Positions 1-8,787 of a stretch of 64,000 nt of DNA are shown piece after piece. The first letter of the stretch is position 1; every line of letters starts with the position of its first letter. A program made the position numbers and the translations under genes. The notes under the pieces are model-generated. The model had not been told where the DNA came from. It searched no databases and worked only from the letters and a program-made list of their open reading frames with translations. Source of the DNA: an uncultured Pelagibacteraceae bacterium (GTDB lineage Bacteria; Pseudomonadota; Alphaproteobacteria; Pelagibacterales; Pelagibacteraceae); contig CACEFF010000005.1 of assembly GCA_902558815.1 (NCBI GenBank), positions 1-64,000 of the forward strand. Reading direction: 5' to 3'.

Positions 1-1
1 T

Positions 2-451
2 ATACTATCAAATAATTTAGTAGAAAAATATTCAGTTTTTAAAATTTACCCGTCAAAACTTTATATTAAAATTGACAAAACAGAATTTTTAGCACGTTTA
101 AAAAGAAATGGTGAAGATTTTTTTTTAGGATCAAACGGTAAGTTAATAGAAATCAAAGAGCAACAAGATGGTTTGCCTTTTATATTTGGTAATTTTAAAA
201 AAGAAAATTTTTTTGAATTAAAGAGAGCAATTGATGAGACTAATTTCAATTATAGTAGAATTAAAGAATTATTTTTTTTTAAATTAGGGAGATGGGATAT
301 TAAAACTGATACAGGAATTATTATAAAACTACCAAAGTATAATTTGAAAAAATCTTTAGAATTGTCTATTAAGATATTACTTGAAGATGATAAAAAAAAA
401 ATAAACGAAATTGATTTACGTCAAAACAACCAGATAATAATAAATGGATAA
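2..451 (+). CDS. ftsQ: Cell division protein FtsQ, C-terminal part (truncated by window start)
   Basis: Open frame runs from base 2 through the listed 173..451 ORF (ILSNNLVEKYSVFKIYPSKLYIKI...LPFIFGNF...); POTRA/FtsQ-like sequence, directly upstream of an ftsA-like gene and lpxC. Confidence 0.8.
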   Translation: MLSNNLVEKYSVFKIYPSKLYIKIDKTEFLARLKRNGEDFFLGSNGKLIEIKEQQDGLPFIFGNFKKENFFELKRAIDETNFNYSRIKELFFFKLGRWDIKTDTGIIIKLPKYNLKKSLELSIKILLEDDKKKINEIDLRQNNQIIING

Positions 452-1145
452 TGATCTAAATTTTGAAACTTATCTATTTATAAGTGAAAACAAATTAATT
501 ATTTACGTTAATTCAGAAAGAAATATTCAACTTTACAAAAAAGAATTAATGATACCGAAAAATTCTTCGGAATCAATTTTAAATAAAGTAGATTATTTTT
601 TAAATGAGAATATTTTTAAGATTGAGAGAGTTTTAAAAGGTTTTGTTAAAAAAATGATTTTAATATTAGACTCTGAAGATTTTTTTTCTGTTGATATATC
701 GATAAAAAAAAAAAATTATGAAAATATTTTAAGTTTTAAAAGTTTAAATCACCTTTTATATGAATTAAAAGATTATTGTAAAGATAGCACTCAAGGCGCA
801 AAAATTATTCATATGGTCATACAAAATTATTTGATTAATGAAAAAAATTACACTTCTTTTCCAGAAAACACTAAATGTAACAGTTTAGCATTAGATGTAA
901 AATTTATTTGCATTTCAAATGATTTAATTAAAAATGTTGAAGTAATTTTGAAAAAATATCAAATTTCTCTAAAAAAAGTCGTGAATGCGAATTATATAAA
1001 TAATTTTTTAGATGAAGATGAGGATAATATATTTTTAATGAGTAAAAAAATAATCGTCGGTCATAACGCTAATGAAGTGTTATTGGTGGACAAAATCCCT
1101 AAAAATAGGGGATTTTTTGAAAAATTTTTCAGTTTTTTTAGTTAA
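444..1145 (+). CDS. ftsA: Shortened FtsA-like protein (233 aa): 1C/SHS2-like region and C-terminal amphipathic tail, no second ATPase lobe
   Basis: Segment GAKIIHMVIQNYLINEKNY...LDVKFICISNDLIKNVEVILKKYQISLKKVV matches the FtsA 1C region by eye (E. coli VLHVIPQEYAIDYQ...[29 protein letters not shown]); C-terminus GFFEKFFSFFS resembles the FtsA membrane-targeting helix; start overlaps ftsQ stop. Confidence 0.7.
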   Translation: MDNDLNFETYLFISENKLIIYVNSERNIQLYKKELMIPKNSSESILNKVDYFLNENIFKIERVLKGFVKKMILILDSEDFFSVDISIKKKNYENILSFKSLNHLLYELKDYCKDSTQGAKIIHMVIQNYLINEKNYTSFPENTKCNSLALDVKFICISNDLIKNVEVILKKYQISLKKVVNANYINNFLDEDEDNIFLMSKKIIVGHNANEVLLVDKIPKNRGFFEKFFSFFS

Positions 1146-1209
1146 TTTTGTATTTTCTAGTAACATTTGTTGTTTTTATATGTGACTGGTTCCGTACTAA
1201 AACTTCCTC

Positions 1210-2130
1210 GTGTCGGTATTAAATCAAAAAACTGTAAAAGCAAAAGTCCAATTTAGTGGAATTGGCCTACATAGTGGAAAATTAGTAAATATTTCAATTT
1301 TACCAGCAAATCCTAATTCAGGTATAATTTTTAAAAGAGTTGATTTGGCTAACAACAATATTGTTATACCAAGTTTTGAAAATGTTTGTAATACATCCTT
1401 AAATACCACAATATCAAATGAATTTGGAGCTAAAGTTTCAACAATCGAACATTTAATGGGAGCTTTATTTGGTCTTGGAATAGATAACGCCGTAGTTGAA
1501 GTCGACAATGAAGAAATTCCAATTCTTGATGGTTCTGCAAAAAACTTTATAGAAAAAATTGTTGCAGTAGGTTTTAAACTAAATGAATTGCCGATTAAGA
1601 TCATTAAGATTAATAAAAAAGTTGAATACAAAGATGGTGAAAGATCAATTTCAATTGAGCCATCAAAGCTCAGTTTAGATATTGAGTTTGAATTGAAATA
1701 CAAGAATAATTTAATTGGTAATCAAAAAAATAAAGTTAATGTTTATAAAGATGATCTTAAAGATATTTTTAATTCAAGAACTTTTTGTCTGTATGAGGAT
1801 ATTGAAGCTATAAAAAATAATGGTCTTGCAAAAGGTGGAAGCTTAGAAAATGCAATAGTAGTGAATGAAAATGAAATATTGAATGAAGGTGGACTGAGAA
1901 ATTCAAAAGAATTTGTTAATCACAAAATTCTAGATTGTATTGGTGACCTTTACACATGTGGATACAGATTGTTGGCTAACGTAAAATGTGCTCAAGGTGG
2001 GCACTATTTAACAAATCAGCTTTTAAGAAAAGTATTTGAAAATAAGGAAAATTTTTCTATTGTAGAGATTAGAGAGAAAAATTTACCTCATTCAGTAATA
2101 AACAAGACTTTACTAAGATCTATAGCATAA
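1210..2130 (+). CDS. lpxC: UDP-3-O-acyl-N-acetylglucosamine deacetylase
   Basis: GTG start; FSGIGLHSGKLVNI, STIEHLMGALFGLGIDNAVVEVDNEEIPILDGSA, HKILDCIGDLY motifs. Confidence 0.97.
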   Translation: MSVLNQKTVKAKVQFSGIGLHSGKLVNISILPANPNSGIIFKRVDLANNNIVIPSFENVCNTSLNTTISNEFGAKVSTIEHLMGALFGLGIDNAVVEVDNEEIPILDGSAKNFIEKIVAVGFKLNELPIKIIKINKKVEYKDGERSISIEPSKLSLDIEFELKYKNNLIGNQKNKVNVYKDDLKDIFNSRTFCLYEDIEAIKNNGLAKGGSLENAIVVNENEILNEGGLRNSKEFVNHKILDCIGDLYTCGYRLLANVKCAQGGHYLTNQLLRKVFENKENFSIVEIREKNLPHSVINKTLLRSIA

Positions 2131-2177
2131 TTTATATAGATCTTTATTATCTTACCTTTACATATTATAAAAACCCT

Positions 2178-3017
2178 ATGAATAAATTAAAGTTAATATT
2201 TTCAATTTTATTATTAATTTTTTTAAACAACTGTTCAAAAGAGACTAAAGATATTTCACTTATTAAAGAAACTAAACAAGACTTAGAAATGGTTGCAGCT
2301 TATAGAGAGGCATATAAAGCCATTGAGGAGGGTGATCCTTATTTTGCAGCCAGAAAATTTTTAGAGGCTGAACTTTTATTCCCCCAATCAATTTGGGCAC
2401 CAAGGTCAGCTTTGATGGCATCTTACTCTTTTTATCTTCAGAATTTTTTTTCAGAAGCATTAGCTAATCTTGAAAGATATTTAAAAACTTATCCAAAACA
2501 TGAAAACGTAGCCTATGCACATTATTTAATTGCAATGTGTTATTATGAAATGATTGAAGATGAAAAAAGAGATTCGGGTCCTTTAGTAAAGGCTAAGGAT
2601 AAATTTAATTTTATAATAAAAAATTATCCAAATACTGATTTCTCTTTAGACGCAAAATTTAAATTAGGATTGATTGAAGATATTTTAGCATCTAAGGAAA
2701 TGTATTTAGGTAGACATTATTTAAAGAAAAATAAATGGATTGCTGCTATTAATAGATTTAAGTATGTAATAGATAATTACGACCAAACAGTTTTTGTTGA
2801 AGAAGCTCTCCACAGATTAGTAGAAATAAACTATAAATTGGGTCTTTTAGAAGAGTCTCAAAAATTTGCAAGTTTATTAGGTTACAATTATCAATCAAGT
2901 AAATGGTATGAAAGATCTTATATAGTTTTTAATAAAGACTATAAAATAAAAAGAAAAAAAGAAATTAAAAAAGAAAAAAAAGGTGTAATTAAAAAATTTA
3001 AAGGTCTTTTTGATTAA
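2178..3017 (+). CDS. bamD: Outer membrane assembly lipoprotein BamD
   Basis: Lipobox-like FLNNCSK, TPR-like YfiO sequence (AYREAYKAIEEGDPYFAARKFLEAELLFPQS), position after lpxC. Confidence 0.9.
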   Translation: MNKLKLIFSILLLIFLNNCSKETKDISLIKETKQDLEMVAAYREAYKAIEEGDPYFAARKFLEAELLFPQSIWAPRSALMASYSFYLQNFFSEALANLERYLKTYPKHENVAYAHYLIAMCYYEMIEDEKRDSGPLVKAKDKFNFIIKNYPNTDFSLDAKFKLGLIEDILASKEMYLGRHYLKKNKWIAAINRFKYVIDNYDQTVFVEEALHRLVEINYKLGLLEESQKFASLLGYNYQSSKWYERSYIVFNKDYKIKRKKEIKKEKKGVIKKFKGLFD

Positions 3018-3018
3018 T

Positions 3019-5049
3019 ATGAATGAAAGTTCAGTCAAAAAAAAATATCAAAAAAAAATTAAATTATTAAATTATTATAATAAGAAATATTACAACGAAA
3101 ATACCTCTGAAATATCAGATTTAAAATTTGATGAACTTAAAAAAGAAATTATTAATCTAGAAAAAAAATATTATTTTTTAAAAAGTAAAGAGTCTCCTCA
3201 ATTACAAGTAGGATATAGACCATCCAGAAATTTTAAAAAGGTAACTCATAAAGTTCCAATGTTATCTTTAGGAAATGCTTTTACTGAAGAAGATTTAAAA
3301 AATTTTGAAAAAAAAGTAATTAACTATTTAGATAAAAATAATGATTTTGAAATTGAATATAGTGTAGAGCCAAAAATTGATGGAATCTCTGCTTCTTTAA
3401 TATACAAAAACAAAAAATTTGTTATAGGTTTGTCAAGAGGTGATGGAAAAGAAGGAGAAGATATTACTTCAAATTTAAAAACTATAAGTGATATTCCTAA
3501 ATTTATCTCAAGCAAAGATTTTCCAGATGAAATTGATATTAGAGGTGAGGTTTTTATTGAAAAAAATGATTTTAATAAATTTAAAGAAAAATTTGCAAAT
3601 CCTAGAAACGCTGCCTCTGGTTCTCTGAGACAGAAAAATCCCAATGATACTAAAAAAATTCCATTAAAATTTATTGCTTATACATTTGGTCATGAAAAAG
3701 GAATGGATATAAATTTTCAAAATGATTTTTTGAAAAAATTAAAAGATTGGGGTTTTAATATCAATCCATTAAATAAAGTGATAACAGGAACAAAAAATTT
3801 AATGTCTCATTACTACGAACTTGAAAAAAAAAGAGAAGATTTAAATTTTGATATTGATGGAATTGTTTATAAAATAAATAGTTTTAAAATCCAAAAAAGA
3901 TTAGGTAATGTTGCTAATGCTCCTAGATGGGCTATAGCTCACAAATTTTCTGCCAATAAAGGTAAATCAAAAATAGTTAATATAGAAATTCAAATTGGAA
4001 GGACTGGTGCTTTAACCCCAGTCGCAAAAATAAAACCAATTAATATAGGTGGTGTGGTTGTTTCAAATGCAACTCTTCACAACGAAGATGAAATAAATAG
4101 AAAAGATATTAGAATTAATGATGAAGTAATTGTAGAAAGAGCGGGAGACGTGATTCCCCATGTTATTTCTGTTGATTTTAGCAAGAGAAATAAAGATTCA
4201 AAAAAATTTTCTTTCCCAACGAAATGTCCTTTCTGTGGATCAAAAACATTTAAAGAATTCAACCTTACAACGAAAAAAGAAGATGCAGTTAGACGTTGTT
4301 CAAGTGAAGGATTTGAATGTGAAAAAGTTTCAATAGAAAAAATAAAACATTTTGTATCAAAGGAGGCTTTGAATATAGATGGTTTTGGAAAAAAAATAGT
4401 CGAAAAATTTTGGGATTTGAAATTTGTTAGATTACCGCAAGATATATTCAATTTAGATTATAATAAAATCAAATTTCTAGATGGATGGGGCCAACAATCT
4501 ACAAATAATCTTAAATATTCAATCGATAAAAAAAGAAATATTTCTCTTGAACGTTTTATTTATTCATTGGGCATAAGACATATCGGCTTAGAAAATGCAA
4601 AGTTAATTGCAAAATATCTAAAAACTTCTTTAAATTTTTCCTCACTTTCTAAAAATAAAAAATTCGATGAATTGTTAAATATAGATGGAATTGGGGAAAC
4701 TCAAATTAACTCAATTAAAGAATTTTTTAAAAATGATATTAATTTAAAAGTAATTAACGAGCTAAATAAGTGTCTTAAGGTAAATGAAGTTAAGTTCATT
4801 AAAAAGACTGGCTCTTTAGCAAACAAAACCTTTATGCTTACAGGAAAATTGGAGGGCATAAGCAGAGCTGAAGCAAAATCTTTGATAGAGTCAAACTCTG
4901 GTTCTATAGTAAGCAATGTCTCTAAAAAACTTAATTATTTAATAATCGGAGATAAGCCAACTAAAAGAAAAATAGATAGTGCCCAAGAACTAAAAGTAAA
5001 AATTTTAAATCAAAAAGAATGGATTAAAATGTTAAATAAAAGAGGCTAA
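3019..5049 (+). CDS. ligA: NAD-dependent DNA ligase
   Basis: EPKIDGISASLIYKNK adenylation motif, Cys4 zinc-finger (CPFCGS...CSSEGFECEK), C-terminal BRCT. ATG at 3019 preferred over TTG at 3010. Confidence 0.96.
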   Translation: MNESSVKKKYQKKIKLLNYYNKKYYNENTSEISDLKFDELKKEIINLEKKYYFLKSKESPQLQVGYRPSRNFKKVTHKVPMLSLGNAFTEEDLKNFEKKVINYLDKNNDFEIEYSVEPKIDGISASLIYKNKKFVIGLSRGDGKEGEDITSNLKTISDIPKFISSKDFPDEIDIRGEVFIEKNDFNKFKEKFANPRNAASGSLRQKNPNDTKKIPLKFIAYTFGHEKGMDINFQNDFLKKLKDWGFNINPLNKVITGTKNLMSHYYELEKKREDLNFDIDGIVYKINSFKIQKRLGNVANAPRWAIAHKFSANKGKSKIVNIEIQIGRTGALTPVAKIKPINIGGVVVSNATLHNEDEINRKDIRINDEVIVERAGDVIPHVISVDFSKRNKDSKKFSFPTKCPFCGSKTFKEFNLTTKKEDAVRRCSSEGFECEKVSIEKIKHFVSKEALNIDGFGKKIVEKFWDLKFVRLPQDIFNLDYNKIKFLDGWGQQSTNNLKYSIDKKRNISLERFIYSLGIRHIGLENAKLIAKYLKTSLNFSSLSKNKKFDELLNIDGIGETQINSIKEFFKNDINLKVINELNKCLKVNEVKFIKKTGSLANKTFMLTGKLEGISRAEAKSLIESNSGSIVSNVSKKLNYLIIGDKPTKRKIDSAQELKVKILNQKEWIKMLNKRG

Positions 5050-6729
5050 CCATTTTTTCTCATTGCTGTTTAAAAAAGGACTTAATTTTGAATAAATATT
5101 CATATTATATTGAAATAAATAATCTTTTTCTTTTTTAGAAAGCTGTCCATAATCTATAAGATCTTTGTCTATAGGCACAAGCGTTAAGTTTTCAAAAAAC
5201 AACTTTTTGTTTAATCTTTTTACATAGACTAAATTTTCAATACGGATACCAAATTTCCCTTTTTTATAAAAACCTGGCTCATTACTTAAGATCATTCCTT
5301 CAGAAATTTTGACATTATTATTTTTTGAAATTGCCTGGGGGCCTTCATGCACATTTGAAAAAAATCCAACACCGTGTCCAGTACCATGTTCATAATCTAA
5401 ATTAATCATTTTTAAAAATTTACGAGCCTTAGTATCAATCGATTTGCCGGTTCTGTCTTTATTGAGATCTGTTCTTGCTACTGCAATATGTCCTTTAAGC
5501 ACTCTAGTAAAAATATTTTTAATATCTTTCTTTGGTTTCGAAAAACATATTGTACGAGTAACATCCGTAGTGCCATATTTATATTGACCACCTGAGTCAC
5601 AAAGGAAAATATCATTTTGATTTATAATCTTAGATTTTTTTTTTACAGCTCTATAGTGAACAATGGCCCCATTACTTCCGCATCCAGCAATAGTGTTAAA
5701 GCTTGGATATAAATAATTTTTATTCATCTTTCTAAATTTTTCCAATTTACTTTGCGCATCATACTCGGTAATCTTTTTTTTATTAATAATCTTCATCCAA
5801 TAAATAAATTTTGTTAACGCAACACCATCGCGAATATGGCTTTTAATCATATTTTGAATTTCAACTTTATTCTTAATAGATTTTAAAAAATATATAGGAT
5901 CTTCTTTTTTAATAATTTTAAATTTTTTTTTAAATATATTTTCGTAATATAAAGAGCAGGATTTTGAATCTATCAAAATTTCTCCACTTTTTTTATCATC
6001 TATAAATTTTCGAAAACTTTGAGGCTCTATTATTTGATCTAAAGTTATCTTTTTTTCTTTTATCAATTTTTTTGCATTAGTTTTTTTTGTAATTAATCTT
6101 AATTTTTTTTTGTTATCAAAAAATAAATGACAATTAGGTATTGGACTATTAGGGTTGTCATTACCTCTTATATTAAGAAGCCAGGCAACATTTTCTGGTG
6201 CAGAAATAAATATATAATTTAACTTTCTTTTTAATAGATAATTTCTAAGCTTGCTAATTTTTCTTTTATAATTTTCACCAACAGCATTTTGTTTAAGTGA
6301 AAAAAATTTTTTGTAAGAAGAAACTTTATATCTCCAAATTTCATCAATTAAATTTTTCTCAATAATTTTGATTTTATTATTTTTTAGAAAAAACTTTTCA
6401 ATTTGTATTGATGTAAAAATTTTTGGGTCAATACCTAGAGTCAAATTTTTAAATAAATTACAATTAACTATCTTTTGGTAATCAACAATTTTAAAATTTT
6501 TACCAGATTCTTTTTGAGCTTGAATAGTATATCTTCCATCCACAAAGAGAAATTTTTTTTTTTTTAAAATGATTGCATAACCCGCTGAACCACTAAAATT
6601 TGAAATAAATTTTAATCTATCTTTTTGTGTATATTCTGAGAAAAATTGATCATTTTTTGGAACGACGTACCCATCAATATCAAACTTTTTGAAATAAGAT
6701 CTTAAAGTATTTACTCTTTCATTAATCAT
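5032..6729 (-). CDS. pepP: Xaa-Pro aminopeptidase (M24 family)
   Basis: Creatinase-like N-domain plus M24 domain: CDSGGQYKYGTTDVTRT, EHGTGHGVG, NEPGFYKKGKFGIRIENL. Start placed at MINERVNTL (6729); ORF extends to 6756. Confidence 0.9.
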   Translation of the reverse strand: MINERVNTLRSYFKKFDIDGYVVPKNDQFFSEYTQKDRLKFISNFSGSAGYAIILKKKKFLFVDGRYTIQAQKESGKNFKIVDYQKIVNCNLFKNLTLGIDPKIFTSIQIEKFFLKNNKIKIIEKNLIDEIWRYKVSSYKKFFSLKQNAVGENYKRKISKLRNYLLKRKLNYIFISAPENVAWLLNIRGNDNPNSPIPNCHLFFDNKKKLRLITKKTNAKKLIKEKKITLDQIIEPQSFRKFIDDKKSGEILIDSKSCSLYYENIFKKKFKIIKKEDPIYFLKSIKNKVEIQNMIKSHIRDGVALTKFIYWMKIINKKKITEYDAQSKLEKFRKMNKNYLYPSFNTIAGCGSNGAIVHYRAVKKKSKIINQNDIFLCDSGGQYKYGTTDVTRTICFSKPKKDIKNIFTRVLKGHIAVARTDLNKDRTGKSIDTKARKFLKMINLDYEHGTGHGVGFFSNVHEGPQAISKNNNVKISEGMILSNEPGFYKKGKFGIRIENLVYVKRLNKKLFFENLTLVPIDKDLIDYGQLSKKEKDYLFQYNMNIYSKLSPFLNSNEKKWLASFI

Positions 6730-8753
6730 TTTATTCTTTTTTGATACCTTATCCATCCAGGGCTTCTAGTAATATCTTCACTCTCAAAATCCTGATTAAA
6801 TTCAAAATCTTCTTCTTTATTTTCATCAAAAAAAGAATTTTTATCTAAAAATTTTTCTGGTAGTTCATCAATAAAACGTGAGGCCATACTATCAATCCAA
6901 TCACCTTGATAAAATCTATTCATAGAAAATGAGATGTATACTTTTTTTTTTGCTCTAGTAATTCCTACATAAGCCAATCTTCTTTCCTCCTCTAAACCAT
7001 TTTGGCCTTTTTCTTCTATTGATTTTTGATGAGGAAAAAGACCCTCTTCCCATCCAGGTAAAAAAATAGACTCAAATTCCAAACCTTTTGCAGCATGCAT
7101 GGTCATCATATTTACTTTTTCACCTTCCCAATCTTGATCTACAGATGTTGCTAAAGATACGTGTTCTAAGAAACTTTCCAAATTATCAAATTCTTTCATT
7201 GCACTTAAAAGTTCTTTGATATTTTCAAGCCTATTTTCATTTTCAATATCTTTTTTATTTTTAAGCATCGCTGAATAACCAGATTCATCTAAAATAATTT
7301 GTAAAAGTTTTACATGATTGATCTTTTTTATATTAAAATCATTTCTCCATTTTGACATAAGATTTAAGAAAATTGTTAAACCGGTCTTTGTTTTCGGTTT
7401 GATTAAATTTTCCTCTAACATTTTTTTTGATGCAGTTTCTAAATTCAATCTATTTTTTTTTGAGTACTCATGAATGAGTTTAACTGAATTCTCTCCTATT
7501 GATCTCTTTGGATTGTTAACAATTCTTTCAAATGCTAAATCATCTTTGCTTTGATAAACAAGTCTTAAATATGCAACACAATCTTTAATTTCTGCTCTTT
7601 CATAAAATTTAGTGCCACCAAGAATTCTGTATGGAATTCCAGTTTTTAAAAATCTTTCCTCGAATTCTCTTGTTTGGAAGATAGCTCTTACAAGAATAGC
7701 AATATTATTAAAAGAAAAATTCTTTTTAATTTTTTCTATTTCATCAGAGACTCCAATTGCTTCATCTTTACCATTTTTGAAACAATTTAATTTTATTAAG
7801 TCTCCCTCATCGAGAGTCGCTTTTAAAGTTTTACCAACTCTATTTTGATTATTGGATATTAAACTGGATGCTACAGATAAAATATTTTGAGTAGATCTAT
7901 AATTTTCCTCAAGTCTTATAACTTTCGTATCTTTATATACTTTATCAAATTCAAGAAAATTCTTTATTTCTGCACCTCTCCAACTATAAATTGATTGATC
8001 ATCATCACCCACACAACAAATATTATTATTTTTCTCCGAAAGTAAGTTTAGCCATTTACTTTGAATAAAATTTGTATCTTGATATTCATCAACTAGAATA
8101 TATTTAAAGTTTTTTGAATAAATATTTCTTATATCTTGATTTTTTTCTAAAATTTTTACAGCGTGCAAAATAAGATCACCAAAATCACAAGAGTTGAGTT
8201 CTATTAATTTTTGTTGGTAGATTTTGTAAATTGGAAGTATCTTTTTCTCGTAGATGTCTTTAGGATTAATATTTATTTCATCAGGGTAACATCCTTTATT
8301 TTTCCAACGATCTATTATTGCAAGAATGTATCTAGGAGCTAAATATTTAATATCTATATTTTCTGCTTTACAAATATTTTTGACAAGTCTGATTTGGTCA
8401 TCAGTATCAATTATAGTAAAATTAGAATTGAGGTTGACTGCTGAAGCATGTTTTCTTAAAAGTTTTGCGCATATAGAATGAAAAGTACCAAGCCAAGAGA
8501 GACCTGTGGCATCAGCACCTAAAATTTTGCTCACTCTAGTTTGCATTTCTCTTGCTGCTTTATTTGTAAAAGTCACAGCTAAAATTTGATTTGGAAAAGC
8601 TTTTTTTTGTTGGATTATATTTGCAATTCTAGTTGTTAAAACTTTAGTTTTACCTGAACCAGCTCCAGCTACGATTAATAAAGGTCCATCAAGGTGGATT
8701 ACAGCTTCTTTTTGGGCTTTATTTAGACTTTTTAAAATTTCAGAGTTTACCAT
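6726..8753 (-). CDS. uvrD: ATP-dependent DNA helicase UvrD/PcrA (Rep family)
   Basis: GPLLIVAGAGSGKTKVLTTRIA (Walker A), VDEYQDTN, GDDDQSIYSWRGA, ITRAKKKVYISF. Confidence 0.95.
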   Translation of the reverse strand: MVNSEILKSLNKAQKEAVIHLDGPLLIVAGAGSGKTKVLTTRIANIIQQKKAFPNQILAVTFTNKAAREMQTRVSKILGADATGLSWLGTFHSICAKLLRKHASAVNLNSNFTIIDTDDQIRLVKNICKAENIDIKYLAPRYILAIIDRWKNKGCYPDEININPKDIYEKKILPIYKIYQQKLIELNSCDFGDLILHAVKILEKNQDIRNIYSKNFKYILVDEYQDTNFIQSKWLNLLSEKNNNICCVGDDDQSIYSWRGAEIKNFLEFDKVYKDTKVIRLEENYRSTQNILSVASSLISNNQNRVGKTLKATLDEGDLIKLNCFKNGKDEAIGVSDEIEKIKKNFSFNNIAILVRAIFQTREFEERFLKTGIPYRILGGTKFYERAEIKDCVAYLRLVYQSKDDLAFERIVNNPKRSIGENSVKLIHEYSKKNRLNLETASKKMLEENLIKPKTKTGLTIFLNLMSKWRNDFNIKKINHVKLLQIILDESGYSAMLKNKKDIENENRLENIKELLSAMKEFDNLESFLEHVSLATSVDQDWEGEKVNMMTMHAAKGLEFESIFLPGWEEGLFPHQKSIEEKGQNGLEEERRLAYVGITRAKKKVYISFSMNRFYQGDWIDSMASRFIDELPEKFLDKNSFFDENKEEDFEFNQDFESEDITRSPGWIRYQKRIK

Positions 8754-8787
8754 TTAATATATTTTTATATAAGCATATTAATTATTC

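Noticed and set aside
1224-1703. 159-aa minus-strand ORF inside lpxC
   Set aside because: Fully antisense to a well-supported gene; no recognisable motif.
3324-4451. Antisense ORFs within ligA (3324..3644 and 4077..4451)
   Set aside because: Shadow ORFs of ligA with low-complexity Ser/Phe/Leu composition expected from antisense of AT-rich genes.
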